This document shows, piece after piece, positions 42,416 through 53,942 of a stretch of DNA of 64,000 nt. Position numbers and translations under genes: made by a program. This DNA is from Heloderma charlesbogerti (lineage: Eukaryota > Chordata > Lepidosauria > Squamata > Helodermatidae), in assembly GCA_026122225.1 (NCBI GenBank), contig JANEZZ010001477.1:372001-436000 (forward strand). The letters run 5' to 3'. Positions within the stretch are counted from its first letter, which is position 1. Every line of letters starts with the position of its first letter. The notes under the pieces are model-generated. The model did no database searches. It saw only the letters and a program-made list of their open reading frames with translations, and was not told the origin of the DNA.

Positions 42416-42440
42416 CCATTCATCGAGACTCCTTAGCTTC

Positions 42441-43659
42441 GCCTGACTTCACCTCAGTGAGAAAAGAAACAGAAATTGCTGTTAACCCAGTTGAATGTGC
42501 TTGATAACAACCCCTAAAGAAGCATAAGATGTTTGTTTTTATATATATGTTTATAGAGCTCAGACTGTTTGTATGGCAGTGGTAAGAGAAAGGCAAGTGT
42601 GGCTGCCTCCTTTTGTCCCTTGAACTGCCACTTTTGTTGCTATAGTGACTGCCTCTCTATCCCCCTCTATCTCATGTAAATTGGATTTGTGTGAGGAATC
42701 AGTCAGTAGGAACACCGTACTGTACGCTGCTCTGGTGCAAGCCAATGTAATTGGGAGGAAGATTTAGTGAGCTGCTCAGCATTCACCCTGGGAAATCTGT
42801 CTGGGCTAAGGCCTCCATAATCACCACTTCGTTTTGTGGCAGGGAATCATAATCTAATGTGTGATCCACATGAGTGACTTTAGACATGACAAAGAATCCG
42901 GGCAGACTGGAAGTGTACTACTTTGTGCTCCCTGTTATCCTTATCTGTCACATCAGAAATGGGACGTTCACATCTCCCCTATGATGAAATGTGCATGCGC
43001 TTCTCTGGCAGTAAGGATAGAAGGCCACATTTTATAATGATGAATGAGTTCATGGCCCACCTCGCAAATAATCTATTGGGCCACTGCAAAATCCAGAAAC
43101 TGCTTATGATGCCAGTGCAATGCTGAAGAGTCCAGTACAACTAGCAACATTTTAGACACATCCAAGAATAAAAAGCTGAACATTACAGGGTATGTTCATT
43201 TGATAGCTGTAATAAACATGCTGAAAGTCCTAAATATCCAACTTGGGGTGGGAGGTTGCCATATTGGAAAATGTCTGATTTCTCTCTATTTTGCTAAAAT
43301 CACACATATCTCTGAGATTAATGAGACATATCTGAAACTAATGGAACATTCTTAAACTCAAAATGGTCAGAACATGTCAGAGAACAGTTTTGGATAGGAT
43401 CTTAAAACACATGATTTGGGGTGGGGGGACTTTCTGTATGTTTATCACAGTTATCAAAGGAACATTCCCTGCAGTTTTTCAGCTTTCTATTCTAAATCTC
43501 TGGTCAAATGCTATTTTTCTGGACTAAAACATAGAGACAGTAGAACCTTTTTTCCTGGGAGGTTTCTCCCCAAATTGTTGCTATCATTCATTTTATTCAT
43601 TTATCATTCATTTATCTTGGCCACTCACTAATAGCTACTAATGATCTCTTGTTTGTCTC
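42441..43659. other. Unassigned DNA
   Basis: No gene or element recognised. The last eight bases before the next element are its left duplication TTTGTCTC (43652-43659). Confidence 0.4.
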
Positions 43660-44099
43660 TACGGATGGGGGAGATGCAAATATACCTAATTTTAATGCCA
43701 GCTTAACTAATTCACACTTTTCAAACCAATATCCAAATTGAAAAGGAATTATATTTCAATATTCACACATCTTCAAATTTTGTGATGCAATTCTCCAATC
43801 AAATATGCTTACAAATATGTGTGCATTAGGATAAAATACATACATAAATGCATATGTTAGTGAAAATAACATAAAAATGTATTATTAGGGGAAATTACTT
43901 GCAAAAAGTGTGTATATTAGCCAAAAGTGCATACCTTCAAAATCATACATTAGGAGAAATGTACACAAAAATGAGCACCAGGTTTTGTGCTGTCTTTTTT
44001 AAAAAAAATCTTGTTGATATGAAAACAGGATAAAACAAACTTAAGTCTGGAAAAATGAGAAACTGAGAAAAACCAAACTAAGAGATTCATCCATCCCCA
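43660..44099. mobile_element. hAT element with AT-rich, roughly periodic body
   Basis: 440-bp copy with ends TACGGATGG and CCATCCCCA and a perfect duplication TTTGTCTC (43652-43659, 44100-44107). The body repeats short units of the type TTAGNNNAAATNCATA (43820-43965) with loose spacing. Non-coding. Confidence 0.88.
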
Positions 44100-44154
44100 T
44101 TTGTCTCTGTTTATGTGGGGAGCTGGCACTGTGTGAATGGGAGTAGCGATACGT

Positions 44155-44236
44155 AGAATCATAGAATAGTAGGGTTGGAAGGGGCCTACAAGGCCATCGA
44201 GTCCAACCCCCTGCTCAATGCAGGAATCCACTTAAG
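44155..44236 (-). mobile_element. CR1 LINE tail
   Basis: Complement of the CR1 3' end: GTAGAATCATAGAATAGTAG through CCCCCTGCTCAATGCAGGAA. Well preserved. Confidence 0.85.
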
Positions 44237-45119
44237 CAAAACAAAAATTGTAGTAACATTGATCCTTGGTATGGTTGTTGTCACTAATATGCTCGTGCAA
44301 CAGCTAGAGTAATTACACTTTTTCTGTGGGATGTTCCTGTGTCCTAAAGAATGTGGAGGAGCGGGGAATGCATGGATTAAATGGATATTCCAGAAAGACA
44401 AGCCCCTTTCATGCACTATTCAGGTAAAGGAGGCTCCCTGCACAGAAGGAGCAGAAGGGCTGTGCTGTTGGCCCCACCCTTGATCACTGATTGGAGACTG
44501 CTGGGTTAAGTTCAGCCCTGATTTGGCAACTAGAGTTGCCATTCGCCAAGGCTCACCATTTCCTCCCTCCGTCCCCCTCCTCCCCCCCTCCCTGATCTTT
44601 TGCAAATTGATACATTTAGAGGTAGGCTGTCTGGGCTTCAGAAGGCTTCAGCATAGCTCCAAATCTCTGAGGCAAACCGAGGTGCTTCGGTGGTGACCCA
44701 CTTCACTTCGGATCGCCTTGGTGCTGGTCTGATCTGCTTCATCTCTCAGTGAGGCACTCCCAAAGCAGCCCAGTTTTCTTAGGTATTCCGTTTTGGCACC
44801 GAAGCAATGCACAGCCCTAGTGCAATAGCAGTTGTTCCTTCACACTCATGATCTCAAAGTTCCTCAGTTTTCACTTTCTGTGGTATGGGTTTCTGGCTGT
44901 TGGGGATTCAAAAGACTGCTCCACCTCTGCTGACACCTTGGCTCTGCCTCTGCTGACCTGCCCTGTGCCCACCAATCAGATCGGCCACCAGTCACCACTG
45001 CAACTGCCCTCAGGTGTGGTGGAGAATGCTGTCTCATTGCCTTTGTTGAAGTAAGGTTCAGCTACCAATCCAGTCAGCTTCTGTATGTGGAATGTGTGGG
45101 TCGGAGGGTGTCATCTTGT
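44237..45119. other. Unassigned DNA with a possible hAT end
   Basis: No gene. 44690-44819 ends GAAGCAATGCACAGCCCTA, which resembles the right end of a hAT element (complement TAGGGCTGTGCATTGC); its left end was not found. Confidence 0.35.
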
Positions 45120-45535
45120 CATAAGAACATGAGAAGAGCCCTGCTGGATCAGACCAAGGTCCATCTAGTCCAGCATTCTGTTCACACAGTGGCCAACCAG
45201 CTGCCCACAGGGAACCCACAAGCAGGACAGGAGTGCAACAGCACCCTCCTGCCCATGTTCCTCAGCAACTGGGGTCACAGGCATACTGCTTCTGATACCA
45301 GAGGTAGCATATAGCCATCAGGACTAGTAGCCAATAGTTATTGATAGCCTTCTCCTCCATGAATTTGTCTAACCCCCTTTTAAAGCCATCCAAATTGGTG
45401 GCCATCACTACGTCCTGTGATAGCGAATTCCATACTTTATGCGCTGTGTGAAGAAGTTCATCCTTTTGTCTGTCCTGAAGCTTCCACCAATCAGCTTCAT
45501 GGGATGACCCCGGGTTCTAGTATTTCTCCCCATTG
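45120..45535 (-). mobile_element. L3-like CR1 LINE, 3' end
   Basis: Minus-strand copy beginning ATAAGAACATGAGAAGAGCC and including the complement of the FTQRIKY/CVKKF-type coding end (45360-45460). 5'-truncated near the GGTTCTAGTATT stretch. Confidence 0.88.
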
Positions 45536-46821
45536 TCTTTCCCCATAGGCAGCAAAACGTCTTAGGCTGGCCCCATTAATTCACCATACAAGGAACAGAG
45601 TGCTATAGCTCTTTCTCTTTTGTCTTAAGGTTCAAGAAGGAGAAGGATTATAACCCAGTTCCTCCTGACTCCTGACAAGCCTCCTGAATGTGGGAGGTGA
45701 AGCGGCCTATATGTAAGCATGATCACCGGAGTCCTTTCAGCCCCGTTGTTTCTGCTATCGTTCTGACAGTGTTGTTTGCAGGAGGGGTGGGTCTGTTTTG
45801 TTCGTTCTGGGAGGAGGCCTTGTGTACACTGTGTCAGGGAAGGAATGTACAGAGAGCGTGTGTGTGTGCACAGGAGGGAGGGGGGAGAGGATGGCGGAAG
45901 GGTAGTGGTGATGAGAAGGAGGAGATGGAATGTTAACAGGGTGCATATTTCAAGAGCTTCGTAGGCCCCGAGTCATTAGTGCTGACTGATAAGTGTTCTT
46001 TTTCTCTTTGGCTTCCACATTCTTTATATGCTCTGGACATTAAAGGAAGCAGTCTTTTCAAGGCTGGACAGTTTCCAGTGAAATGAATGGAATATCGTTA
46101 TGTTATCTTCCCTAGAAGGAGCATAAGCAGGGTTGCCGGTTCCTCCAGAGAACTGTGTGGTGTAGCAAAAAAAGGACACTGAGGCCCGAAGCCTGATTAA
46201 TTGATGAGCAGGCCTATGCTAATTCACCATTTTGGAGGAGGGGAAGAGATTCACCATTAAGAAGGGTCATGTCTGGGAAGTTTCTAAGACATTGCTTTAT
46301 GTTGTAGCATAGCTTGAGTCATGTCATACTTGCTCATCCTCAAGCTGGCTTTCTCTCCCTCAGCCTTTTATAGCTGAGCCTTAGTGCAAATATAGAGGAG
46401 ATTATATACACACACACACATACACACACACACACCCACACACAATTTAATATATATGTAACCAAATAATGGCTGAGACTGTGGCTTTGGGTCATTACCT
46501 CTGCTTTCATGGCAGTGCTACCATTCCTCTAACAACCAGGTGGCAGGCAGAAATTCAACAGGAGAGTGAACTGCTATTGTACTGCTCTGCTGGGAAAGAT
46601 CCATTGGCTAGATTTCTGCTTGCAATAAAGCTGTAAAAGGAATTGGAGCCCTGTCAGGAAAAAAAGATGGCAACTGTAGGGTGTAAAGGGAAACACCACC
46701 AAGTAGGATACCCTTCTGTGTTAGAGGCCAGAACAACTGGACTACTGCCATAGGCTGAGCTACAGTTTTCATACATTTTGTTTTAATTCGTGCATCTTTT
46801 CATTTTAGTTATATTGTATAA
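45536..46821. other. Unassigned DNA with CA microsatellite
   Basis: No gene. 46405-46443 is a (CA)n tract with interruptions. 46130-46220 may hold a decayed element (AGGGTTGCCGGTTCCTCC) that I cannot assign. Confidence 0.4.
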
Positions 46822-47001
46822 CAGCCCTCCCCAATCCGGTGCCCTCGAGATGTGTTTTACTGTTTTAAATTGTACTGCTGTACATCGCCCAGGGTGGCCG
46901 GGTGACCAGCCAGATGGGCAATTAAGAAATTTAATAAATAAAATAAATGTGTTAGGCTACAACTCCCACACATCTGGAGGACACCAGTTTGGGGAAGGCT
47001 A
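46822..47001. mobile_element. hAT MITE (CAGCCYTCCCCAA termini) carrying an L2 tail
   Basis: Inverted ends CAGCCCTCCCCAATCCGGTG and CACCAGTTTGGGGAAGGCTA, with flanks TTGTATAA / TTGTATTG. The MITE is split by an L2 tail at 46857-46946 with its own 7-bp duplication ATGTGTT. Relatives at 56990 and 57863. Confidence 0.8.
46857..46946 (+). mobile_element. L2 LINE tail inside the MITE
   Basis: 90-bp L2 3' end: CATCGCCCAGGGTGGCCGGG, then TGACCAGCCAGATGGGCAAT and an AATAAATAAAATAA tail; duplication ATGTGTT at 46850-46856 and 46947-46953. A clean retroposed insertion, extremely 5'-truncated. Confidence 0.9.
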
Positions 47002-49637
47002 TTGTATTGCATCCAGAAGGAATGTGCCATACGCTGCACTCCCACTTAATCATACTTGGCATTTATAGAGCACTTTAGGGCACAGTCCTATCAATTGTGT
47101 CCTTGTTGATCGGAAGCCGACGAACTTGGACGTTTCTGATCATCCAATGTAGGGCAGGAGAAGCAGTGGAGGACATCTTCGCCTCCCTGTCCTTCTGCCC
47201 TGCATTTTCTGCTAGACAGGCTTTTCAGCTCATCTAGCTGGGATGTTTTGGAGGGGGAGGGAAGGGGGCTGGAGGAGGTTCAGGATAACTGGTACCCTGG
47301 CCTCTTCAATCACCTTCCCTCCCCAGCCACCAGAACACCCCCTTTCCTCCTTCTCCAAGGTCTCTTTTCTGACCTCTGAAGGCAGCTGGCATGGTTCTTT
47401 CCATGCTGTCTGCAAGGGGCCGGGTTGGATCTCCAGCTCCCCCTTTCAGGGTTGGAGTGCTGTCTTCAGCTTTGGAAGGGGGAATCTGAACAATCCTATG
47501 GTCCCTGGGACGCTCGTCCAGGGATCATAGGATTGCTCTCTCCCAGTGTTCAAAGCATTTAGCAATCACTAAATTAGTAACCTGTATACCAACCCTGCAA
47601 GATAGACTTAGGTTACCATCCCCAGAGTGATGAACTAAGATGGAGAGATAATGGCTGACATAAGGTCACCTAGTGACTTCACTTCCATTATACTGCTCAG
47701 ATAAGCCATAAACTGAATTTAATCATAGGATCAAATGCCTGTATAACTAATCATGTTACTGATACTTGAGCCTCTATCCAGGGCCCTGTCCATGACAACG
47801 GAAGGAGAAGGAAGGAGTGGCTCACCCGCATTTTTCCAGGAGCCGACTTTGGTCCATGCAGGGCTCCGTGGGCTCATGAATCGCACCATTCTAAGTTGCT
47901 TTACATAACATACTTCAGGGTGGGGGTGGAGTGAACATCATCTGACTGGCAGGGGCTGATCAACCAATAAGAGAGGCTTCCCCTTATCCAGGCTCCCCCC
48001 CCCTTCTCCTTCGATAAAATCTTCCTCCTGTGTCTTGATAATCTCAGTAACTCTGGGAGTGTGCATTTTGGGAACAAGCCTCATTGATTATAATGGCAGT
48101 TTCTTTCAAGTAGACACTAATGGGTTTGTTGTGGGAAAGACAGCAGTAAACACAGGGATAGAGAAACCAGCCCCCATTCTAACCCAATGCTGCACAGGAT
48201 CACTGTAACAGAGGTGTGAACTGGTTACTTCCAAAGGCAATACACCAAGCCATGGAGAATCTCAGGTTCAGTAAAGCTCTTTACAGGCTTCAGGGAATTA
48301 GTGCTTTAAAAACTGTATTTCAATTCAGGGGGATCTCTGTAGATTTTGATGTGTGCAACCCTCATTGAGCACAATGGGAGTTACTTCTGAGTAGACACTA
48401 ATTGGTTTGTGCTGGGAAACACAGGGGACAGGAAACACCCTTGACCAGTGTCATGGTGAAAGGCACACCCCTGGGCAGGGCTAGCATACCTGAAGTAAAT
48501 GCGGCGACTGGGGCACACAACAGCTATACTGCGGAGAACCCGACCTAAGGAAAAGAATTGGACTTTAAGCAGTCTCAGGAAATCCAGGTTTTTCGCGATA
48601 AGCTCCAGGGTGGCTGCTGGATGGCCACGACATCATGTATCCCTAATGACCTCAACACACAATCGCTGGTGGAGACACCCCCCAGCAAGAAAATTCCTTA
48701 GGGTAATTCCACTCATGGTCTCATAATATGGAAATACATCCCTTTTTCCTCTTTCAACTGGTGCAGTTGAAATGCCTCCCATAGCAGATTCTCATTTAGA
48801 TATCTGGTACAAGGAGCTGGAATTTGCAACCCTTTTCCAGACAGCTTTGCTGTGTCTGTTTTAAATGTCCTTACAATGTTTCTGTTAAGAGTTTAAAACC
48901 CCGGCAATATTCATAACTCAAATTCATTTATAAAGAATAATTTGGCTCTTGTCTTTTGGAGCTTCTCTGAAGCCCAACAGAATCACTTAGCACAATTATA
49001 ATTTCTTTCTTGATAACTTGTGTCTTGTCTCCCCTTGGCATTAGTATTCTCCAAGGTCCATAGTTCCAGTCCTGTCTGCTAGCAACATGGCTTTTCCAGA
49101 GCTATAGCTGAAATTTAACAGCCCTGCTGAGCCAAATATTCATGTTTGGCAAAGAGATCACCTAGTCTTCAACACCTCCAGTACCCCATTCATTTCAGTC
49201 TGAATTTCTGGGTTGGTAATATACAAAAAGAATGATTCTTTGTACATCTGTGGTAAGGTACAAAGAAAAATAATTCTAACATGACCATCATCCACTTTCA
49301 TTATGCCTCAGCAAAATATTATGCTAATAAAAGTTAGAATACATATTACAGCAAAACCCTCATTCTCTGTGACTGCAGAGGAGCTGTCACCCTGAGAGTG
49401 GGACACCACTATCGTGACCCCAAAGGCCTTGTCCGAAAAATCTCTCTGCCTCGCAGCTTTTCCAAGACGGCGACCTTGACGTCAAAGGATCTTGTTCCCT
49501 GAGGGCCAGGAGAGCATTGCACCAACCAGCACACACCCACAACATTTGTCCAGCACTTTTGTCCATTTGCTCGTGAGACGCTCTGTGCAACACACTGAAT
49601 AGCTTCCACACCTCCACAGATGCTTTTCTCAGTACCA
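47002..49637. other. Unassigned DNA
   Basis: No gene. 47491-47535 is an inverted repeat (CAATCCTATGGTCCCTGG / CCAGGGATCATAGGATTG). With CAGTCCTATC near 47083 it might mark a DNA element. 48365-48405 (AATGGGAGTTACTTCTGAGT) resembles 48090-48120 and 52330-52350, a short dispersed motif. Confidence 0.4.
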
Positions 49638-49772
49638 CTTGCTGGGGAAAACAAGCAGGAGGGTGCTGTTGCATTCCTGTCCTGCTTCTGGGCATCTGGT
49701 TGGCCACTGTGGAAACAGAATGCTGGACTGCGTAGGCCTTTGGTCTGATCCAGCAGAGCTGTTCTTATGTCC
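49638..49772 (+). mobile_element. L3-like CR1 LINE tail
   Basis: CTTGCTGGGGAAAACAAGCA, then CAGAATGCTGGACTGCGTAG and the end GATCCAGCAGAGCTGTTCTT, followed by ATGTCCTTA. Plus strand, strongly 5'-truncated. Confidence 0.85.
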
Positions 49773-50669
49773 TTATCCTTTCACCCTTGTAACAATTCTG
49801 TGAAGCATCATTATTACTCCCATTTCACAGATGGGTTCTGAGAGAATCTTTGTGACTCTAGTTTTCTGTGTGTATGGATTTATTTATTTATTTATGTAGA
49901 TCACCCAGTCATTAGATCAACCGCCTGCTGCCTGAAGTGGTACAGGCCAAGCACACGTTTTCTGTCTCATCTGCTGTGTGTGAACCAAGTCTTCTTTGCT
50001 AAATTAAAGGCAATGCAATGCAATGCAGCTGTAGAAGTTACTTTTTCCAACTCCCTTTGTTTTGTCCCACCTTTTGAAATGTTAGCCATTGTCAATTAAT
50101 AGCACCAAGACAACCATACAGGGGGAAGCTAAATGTTCTTCTGGATTTTTCAAAAGAACAGGCTACATAGCTGTTAAACATATTATGTCCCAGGGTGCAT
50201 TGTTCCTCATCACTTTCATTGGCTGTTCTTGAGGGGATTAGGAATTTCAGCCTATGAATCACTGCAGAAGCCATGAATGCTGTGAGCCCATCTCAGTAGC
50301 GGAGATAAAGAGATAATAATACCAGCTTACCATTAATTCAACCAGCACAGCACAAAGAAGAGCTCACCCAGTCCGGGGGTATATATACGTCATACCACCT
50401 CCACTTGGCTAATGATTTTTTTTTTTTAAGCAGTTCAGAGACAAGGATACAGAAAAACACTCAACTGCAGGTGAACCAATTTTTTCCCACGAGCACACAA
50501 AATTTCAGTAGTTAGGGAACCTCACTGATGTTGGCGGTCTGTGGTTATTTGTCAATGCAGGTAATTATTACAGGGATCTTTTTGTCTCACACCTAAACCT
50601 GTTTCACATCATGTGTTCTTCTCTCTTGCCCTCTGTTCCTTTGCAACCTCTTTCTTGCTCAACTAAAGC
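49773..50669. other. Unassigned DNA
   Basis: No gene. A TTTATTTA run at 49869-49884 may be the tail of a decayed LINE or SINE. 50662-50669 ACTAAAGC is the left duplication of the next MITE. Confidence 0.4.
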
Positions 50670-50891
50670 CAATGGAGGCTGGTGGCTTCGATTTCGCTGG
50701 GGCTGTGAATCCATTCTGGTTTTCAGTCAGAACCGGCCAGAACTCTAAAGGAGCTATCCAAAGTTCTGGAATCTATCTCCCCAAAATGGGTTCAGCACTT
50801 TGGATAGCTCCTTTAGAGTTCTGGGTGGTTCTGACTGAAATCCAGAATGGATTCGCAGCCCCACTGAAATCGGAGTCCCCAGCCCGCAGTG
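50670..50891. mobile_element. hAT MITE with C(A)ATGGAGGCTGGTGG termini, copy 2
   Basis: 222-bp foldback relative of 25358-25554: AATGGAGGCTGGTGGCTTCG on the left. Long inner arms (AACTCTAAAGGAGCTATCCA / TGGATAGCTCCTTTAGAGTT) pair perfectly. Perfect 8-bp duplication ACTAAAGC (50662-50669, 50892-50899). Confidence 0.93.
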
Positions 50892-50899
50892 ACTAAAGC

Positions 50900-51655
50900 T
50901 CTGGTTTTTCAAGAGTCCCAGATTGCACAGAGAGAGCCCATGCACATACACTTTGTATGCATGCAAGATCTGTTCAAAAGTTCTGTTGGATGCACATGGG
51001 TCAGGAGGGGGCAGTGGGCATGATGGTTCCATTCCCCCCCTTCTACTTATTCTCTAATCATGTCACATGAACAGAGCTTCTATAATCTTCTAAAACCTAA
51101 AGGCATTGATCCTTACAATGATTTATGGTGGGGGAAGGGGGAACCACAACTATAAAATAAAATAATCAACATTCCCAAATGTATAAAAACGAGGAATTGG
51201 CAGGGCCCAGCTCAGTGCAGAGCTGACTTGGTGAAATGACCATAGATGATGTAGGAGGGCATGAGGTCCGACCACACAGGGTTATACTGCTTCTAGAATG
51301 TGCCAGAAGTAAACTATTTGCTAATACGAAAGTGTCCTTTTGCCAAAATCTGCATGTGCATGGAAAGCTTACACATCCAGGAAAAGCAAAGGGGTGACCC
51401 ACATGTGGTACAGGCCTGCACACTCACAGGGAGCATGTATTTGAATGTTGTAAAAATCTCCTTGCACTTCAAAAAGCAAAACATCATAAAGAAGTTCGCG
51501 AAGATTGCTAGCTCAGCCCTGATGTGCTAGCTTTGGACACGAAGATGGTTTTAACATTATTCAAGCATGAAATTCCCCACATGTATATCTGTGGTTTTAC
51601 AGTCCCATGAGGACTATACCACATGTCCTGCTAAATCTATTCTTAAGGTAGATAC
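50900..51655. other. Unassigned DNA
   Basis: No gene or element recognised. 51648-51655 GTAGATAC is the left duplication of the following element. Confidence 0.4.
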
Positions 51656-52158
51656 TAGGGATGTACGAAACAACTTACCTGTTTTGTGTCATGACATCCG
51701 CGGTGGGGGGAGGCGCTCCATCCCTCCCCCCGAAATCCGGGGCTGCCCGCAGCAACATCCGGCCACTGCTGGACCGCACAGGGACGCAAATGGTAGCCAC
51801 CGTAGCCACTGCCATTTGCGTCCCTTTTTTTCACCATGACAGGCTACGTAAATATTTATGTAATATTTACGTTAAAAAAAAAATTTTTACAGCGAAAAAA
51901 AGGGAACGCAAATGGCGGCGGCTATGGCGTTCCCTTTTTTTCCCCGTGATAGGCTATGTAAGTATTTACGTAGCCTATCACAGCAAAAAATCGTGACGCA
52001 AATGGCGGCCGCAGACGCACCAGGTAGGTGCTCCATTTTGCGCGCCTTTCATGGGGTGGGGGGGTGGGGGGGCTTCATTCCCCCATGGATTTCAGGGGAC
52101 CGAATGCACTGGCATTCAGCCTCACTGAGATCCGTGGCGGAATTCTCCGCCATCCCTA
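51656..52158 (+). mobile_element. Palindrome-rich hAT element, short complete copy
   Basis: 503-bp copy with perfect duplication GTAGATAC (51648-51655, 52159-52166). End A TAGGGATGTACGAAAC, end B finishing CGCCATCCCTA. Palindromes at 51782-51826 (CpG type) and about 51946-51985 (TACGTA type); the one near 51840-51890 is disrupted. Donor-like motifs at 51673-51680 (complement) and 52022-52029. Confidence 0.95.
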
Positions 52159-52814
52159 GTAGATACTCCTTTCTTCCTACCTTCTTATACAGGGAGATTT
52201 TGACATGGGGGAACTTTCAAACAAGCAATCTCCCTTTTGCTTTCTAGAGGTGATAGTGACTGTATCATGTGCCTGTCTTTAGGTTGGATCTGGCTGATCA
52301 ACAACAAGATCAAAATATGTTTACTAAGAAGTAATCCCCATTCAGTTCAATGGAACTTTTCCCCTGGAAAGTGTGCTTAAGCTTCCAGTCAGCAAAGGTT
52401 TCCCCAGCTCTGGATCCTTCTGACTGAAACTGGCTCTTTAACTAGTTGTTTCCTACACTCAGCACTATTGACAATGACCCTTATTTTCTCTTTTTAAAAA
52501 AGTTGTATTAGCATAATTATGCTTTGTTGAAAAAGCAAATAAAATACAATAATGTTTTATTTTCGCACTCACGCCTCAGCGCAAAAATGAAATTAGATTA
52601 TTATTTTTTAAAACTCTGGCTGTGGGAGAAGGACCATGTAGCAGGATATGGTGATGGCAGTTAAACTACATAATGCAGGACAGAAAATGCAAGAAAGTGG
52701 GGCACGACCAGGAATCCGGCAAAATGCACACACTGGAATGTATCTCTGTTGCGTGAGTTTAAACCTCAGCATGTATGCCTTATGTGGCTGATGGGCATCA
52801 GATATGCTGATATG
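52159..52814. other. Unassigned DNA
   Basis: No gene. The short motif CCATTCAGTTCAATGGAACT (52328-52347) is the dispersed one noted at 48365. Confidence 0.4.
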
Positions 52815-53057
52815 GAGCCAGTGTGGCATAGCGGTGAGAGTGTTGGACTGGGAGCCGGGAGATCGGGGTTCTAGTCCCCACTCAGCCATGGAAGCTCACT
52901 GGGTGACTTTGGGCCAGTCACTGACTCTCAGCCCAACCTACCTCACAGGGTTGTTGTTGTGAGGATAAAATGGAGGGGAGGAGGATAATGTAAGCTGCCT
53001 TTGGTTCCTTGCATGAGGAAAAAAGGTGGGATATAAAATGCAATAAATAAATAAAAA
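52815..53057 (+). mobile_element. MIR-like tRNA-derived SINE with L2-type tail
   Basis: Near-complete copy: GAGCCAGTGTGGCATAGCGG, B-box-like GGGTTCTAGTCCC, core CTGGGTGACTTTGGGCCAGT and CCTCACAGGGTTGTTGTTGT, tail AATAAATAAATAAAA. Same family as 14503-14757. Confidence 0.9.
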
Positions 53058-53265
53058 GAATATGCTGAATGAGTGTATCCCATTGCCTGAAAATGCCCAG
53101 TATAGATGTGCCCCTGTATTTGGTGCTTCTCGCTATAGTCCTCACCACATGAAAAAGTAAGCAAAGAGCCAGTAAGACATATGGCATGGGCACAATTAGA
53201 AGCTGGCAGAAGTGAGTTTGTTTAGCTAAAGCTCGATAATGCCCACACTTGGAGCTAGCCAATCA

Positions 53266-53463
53266 GAAAAGGACCACAGGAAGCTGCCTTATACTGAGTC
53301 AGACCACTGGTCCATCTAACCCAGTATTGTCAACACTGATCGGCAGCAGCTCTCCAGGATTTCAGGCAGGAACCTTTCCTAGCCCCACTCAGAGAGAAGC
53401 CAAGGAACTGAACTTGGGATCTTATTCATGCAAAGCAGGGGCTCTATCACTGAGCCATGGCCC
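53266..53463 (-). mobile_element. tRNA-derived SINE with L3/CR1-like tail
   Basis: Reverse copy of the SINE at 26847-27043: the plus strand starts GGAAGCTGCCTTATACTGAG and ends CACTGAGCCATGGCCC. B-box region decayed (GAACTTGGGATCTT). Confidence 0.88.
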
Positions 53464-53811
53464 TTCCCTTGATTCCCTTTCTCGAGACAATGGGAAATTT
53501 CCCACCCATTCTAGAGAGCTAAGCATCATGACAGCTTCCATGAGCAATGCTCAGCAGAGCCAGCCCTGTCATGCAGCAAGGTGAAGCAACCCGGCTTCAG
53601 GTAGCACTGTGGGAGGGTGGGGATATAGCTGGATGCAGGAATTGGTGCCTGATTTATGCAGCAAAACTTTTCAAAGTTTGGCCCTAGTGGGTGCAGGAGC
53701 ACTAATTTGGGCCCTGCTTCAGGCAGCAGCATGTTTTGAGTTGCCACTGATTTCTAGGAGTTCCTCATAAGTTGAAGTGCACATCTGGCTCTGTTCTCTC
53801 TTTTTTTAAGG

Positions 53812-53942
53812 GGTGAGCAACTCGTGGCCCTCCAGGTGTTTTGGCCCACAACTCCCATCATCTCTCACCATTGGCTATGCTGGCTAGGGCTGATGGGAGT
53901 TGTGGGCCAAAACATCTGGAGGGCCACAAGTTTCCCACCCCT
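53812..53942. mobile_element. Foldback MITE (AGGGGTG termini)
   Basis: Hairpin-like element: AGGGGTGAGCAACTCGTGGC, CCTCCAGGTGTTTTGGCCCA and ACAACTCCCATCA pair with TGATGGGAGTTGTGGGCCAA, AACATCTGGAGGGCCACAAG and CCCACCCCT. The termini resemble hAT ends. Flanks are T-rich and give no clear duplication. Confidence 0.8.

Larger units (their letters stand above)
36597..42440 (-). mobile_element. L3-like CR1 LINE, nearly full length, decayed, with insertions
   Basis: Minus-strand element. 3' end at 36597 (complement of CATAAGAAGAGGCATGCTGA, CCAAGGTCCATCTAGTCC). Moving 5': ORF2 C-terminus with NVNKYKVMHIGAKN (37496-37450), an RT with KFADDA-like catalytic site (near 37595), an RT start with NKSPGPDGIHHKVLKGLK (38330-38270), linker DFKRGNFSKMRELVKRM (39320-39260) and endonuclease with VIMGDFNYPPSTDW (40100-40050) and GGGVALYVKE (40310-40280). 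42415-42143 is an ORF1 remnant. Interrupted by a BovB fragment, a CR1 tail and three hAT elements, and by many stops. The 5' boundary is approximate. Confidence 0.85.

Noticed and set aside
47243..47530. Possible small coding gene (95-codon frame)
   Set aside because: Composition is low-complexity and no motif or conserved family is visible; an inverted repeat at its end suggests DNA-element sequence.
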